Assembly: GCF_001651035.1 (NCBI RefSeq)
Contig: NZ_LXRG01000065.1
Location: forward strand, 350,279 to 414,278
DNA from: Halomonas sp. ALS9
Lineage (GTDB): Bacteria > Pseudomonadota > Gammaproteobacteria > Pseudomonadales > Halomonadaceae
Reading direction: 5' to 3'
Length of the DNA: 64,000 bases
The translations under genes were made by a program, and so were the position numbers. The stretch's first letter is position 1, and each line of letters starts with the position of its first letter. Positions 63,754 through 64,000 of the stretch are shown here, one piece after another. The notes below the pieces were generated by a model that ran no database searches, was not told the origin of the DNA, and worked only from the letters and a program-made list of their open reading frames with translations.

Positions 63754-63781
63754 TTGACCCTGACGGGAAATCGGGTAGTAT
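63754..63781 (+). promoter_or_regulatory. rRNA operon P1 promoter
   Basis: TTGACC (63754-63759), 16-base spacer, TAGTAT (63776-63781), the 16-base spacing and GC-rich start region (ACGCACACG) being typical of rrn P1 promoters. An AT-rich stretch (about 63690-63750) upstream may act as an UP element. Confidence 0.8.
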
Positions 63782-63816
63782 ACGCACACGTCAACGGGGC
63801 ACGGCCTCAACGACTA

Positions 63817-63827
63817 GCTCTTTAACA
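63817..63827 (+). promoter_or_regulatory. rRNA leader boxA antitermination site
   Basis: GCTCTTTAACA matches the conserved rrn boxA that loads NusB-S10 for antitermination. It lies about 30 bases after the predicted P1 start. Confidence 0.88.
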
Positions 63828-64000
63828 ATTTGATCAGGTAATTCATGTGGGCGCTTGCTGACGTTGGTGACAAATCACCAAATATCAAGGCAAGCGGTCA
63901 TGAGAACGAAAGTTTGAATGAATTCGTTTGAACCTTGAGCCAAGTTTGATCCGCTTTTGTTATCTTCGGATGACGAGTAAGGATTACAATGATTGTAAAC
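63828..64000 (+). other. rRNA operon 5' leader (16S gene begins beyond the window)
   Basis: Contains the hairpin TTGGTGA-CAAA-TCACCAA (63864-63870 and 63875-63881) nested in CGCTTGC/GCAAGCG (63852-63858 and 63890-63896), a boxB-like leader structure. The start of 16S rRNA (AGAGTTTGATC) is not reached. Precursor-processing stems with the 16S 3' flank cannot be checked. Confidence 0.8.

Noticed and set aside
1..64000. Insertion sequences, prophage, integrase or attachment sites, CRISPR arrays
   Set aside because: No transposase, integrase, phage structural gene or direct-repeat/spacer array was seen; the tRNA-Val genes are intact and not followed by a partial copy with an integrase.

Overview
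The window is a typical stretch of gammaproteobacterial chromosome. Gene order and protein motifs point to a halophilic relative of Pseudomonas, most likely Halomonas in the broad sense (family Halomonadaceae). This is inferred from recalled families: perM-hda next to purMN, lexA beside psrA, ppsR/ppsA divergent, CIO-type cydAB followed by cydDC, a phasin gene and a MiaE gene. No prophage, insertion sequence, CRISPR array or plasmid function was seen. Coding density is high and genes sit in short operons on both strands.

Layout. 0-4.4 kb: end of dcd, purMN, then perM-hda. 4.4-8.7 kb: phasin, fumC, a membrane-anchored endonuclease/exonuclease/phosphatase protein, an octanucleotide microsatellite and two tRNA-Val(GAC) genes, msrC. 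8.7-11.6 kb: metNIQ behind a promoter-leader-terminator unit. 11.6-17.7 kb: ribE, then a nucleobase uptake and salvage block (AzgA-type permease, apt, gpt, ung, upp, uraA). 17.7-19.6 kb: molybdenum cofactor genes mobB, a moaC-moaD fusion, and moaE. 19.6-27 kb: an RNase J-like protein, purU, a CbiM-like permease, lexA, psrA with two candidate operators, an L,D-transpeptidase, nagZ and hpt. 27-38 kb: ppsR/ppsA, ggt, a membrane GDPD, rraA, acnB. 38-46.7 kb: miaE, a 1299-residue SARP-like ATPase regulator, the queuosine operon queC-queE-queD-like-ykgJ, and three small genes. 46.7-55.3 kb: asparaginase, an MFS exporter, an unknown gene, rhlE and pqiABC. 55.3-64 kb: a Ca/Na antiporter, cydABDC (CIO type), adenine/adenosine deaminase, and the P1 promoter, boxA and leader of an rRNA operon whose 16S gene lies beyond the end.

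How the genes fit together. Purine and pyrimidine handling is the main theme: dcd, purM, purN, purU, three phosphoribosyltransferases for purines (apt, gpt, hpt), upp, ung, two nucleobase permeases and an adenine-deaminase-type enzyme. Central carbon and respiration are represented by fumC, acnB, ppsA/ppsR and cydABDC. RNA metabolism is represented by the RNase J-like protein, RraA, RhlE, MiaE and the queuosine genes.

The least expected things are small. One of the two tRNA-Val genes carries a G3:U70 acceptor pair, the alanine identity element. The metNIQ leader looks like an attenuator of unknown class. The QueD-like protein is a tandem of two complementary half-degenerate domains. The PqiC start is an 18-bp tandem array in which each unit brings its own Shine-Dalgarno sequence and ATG. 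Short tandem repeats recur at gene boundaries through the window. I saw no clear multi-gene system that is both complete and unknown.
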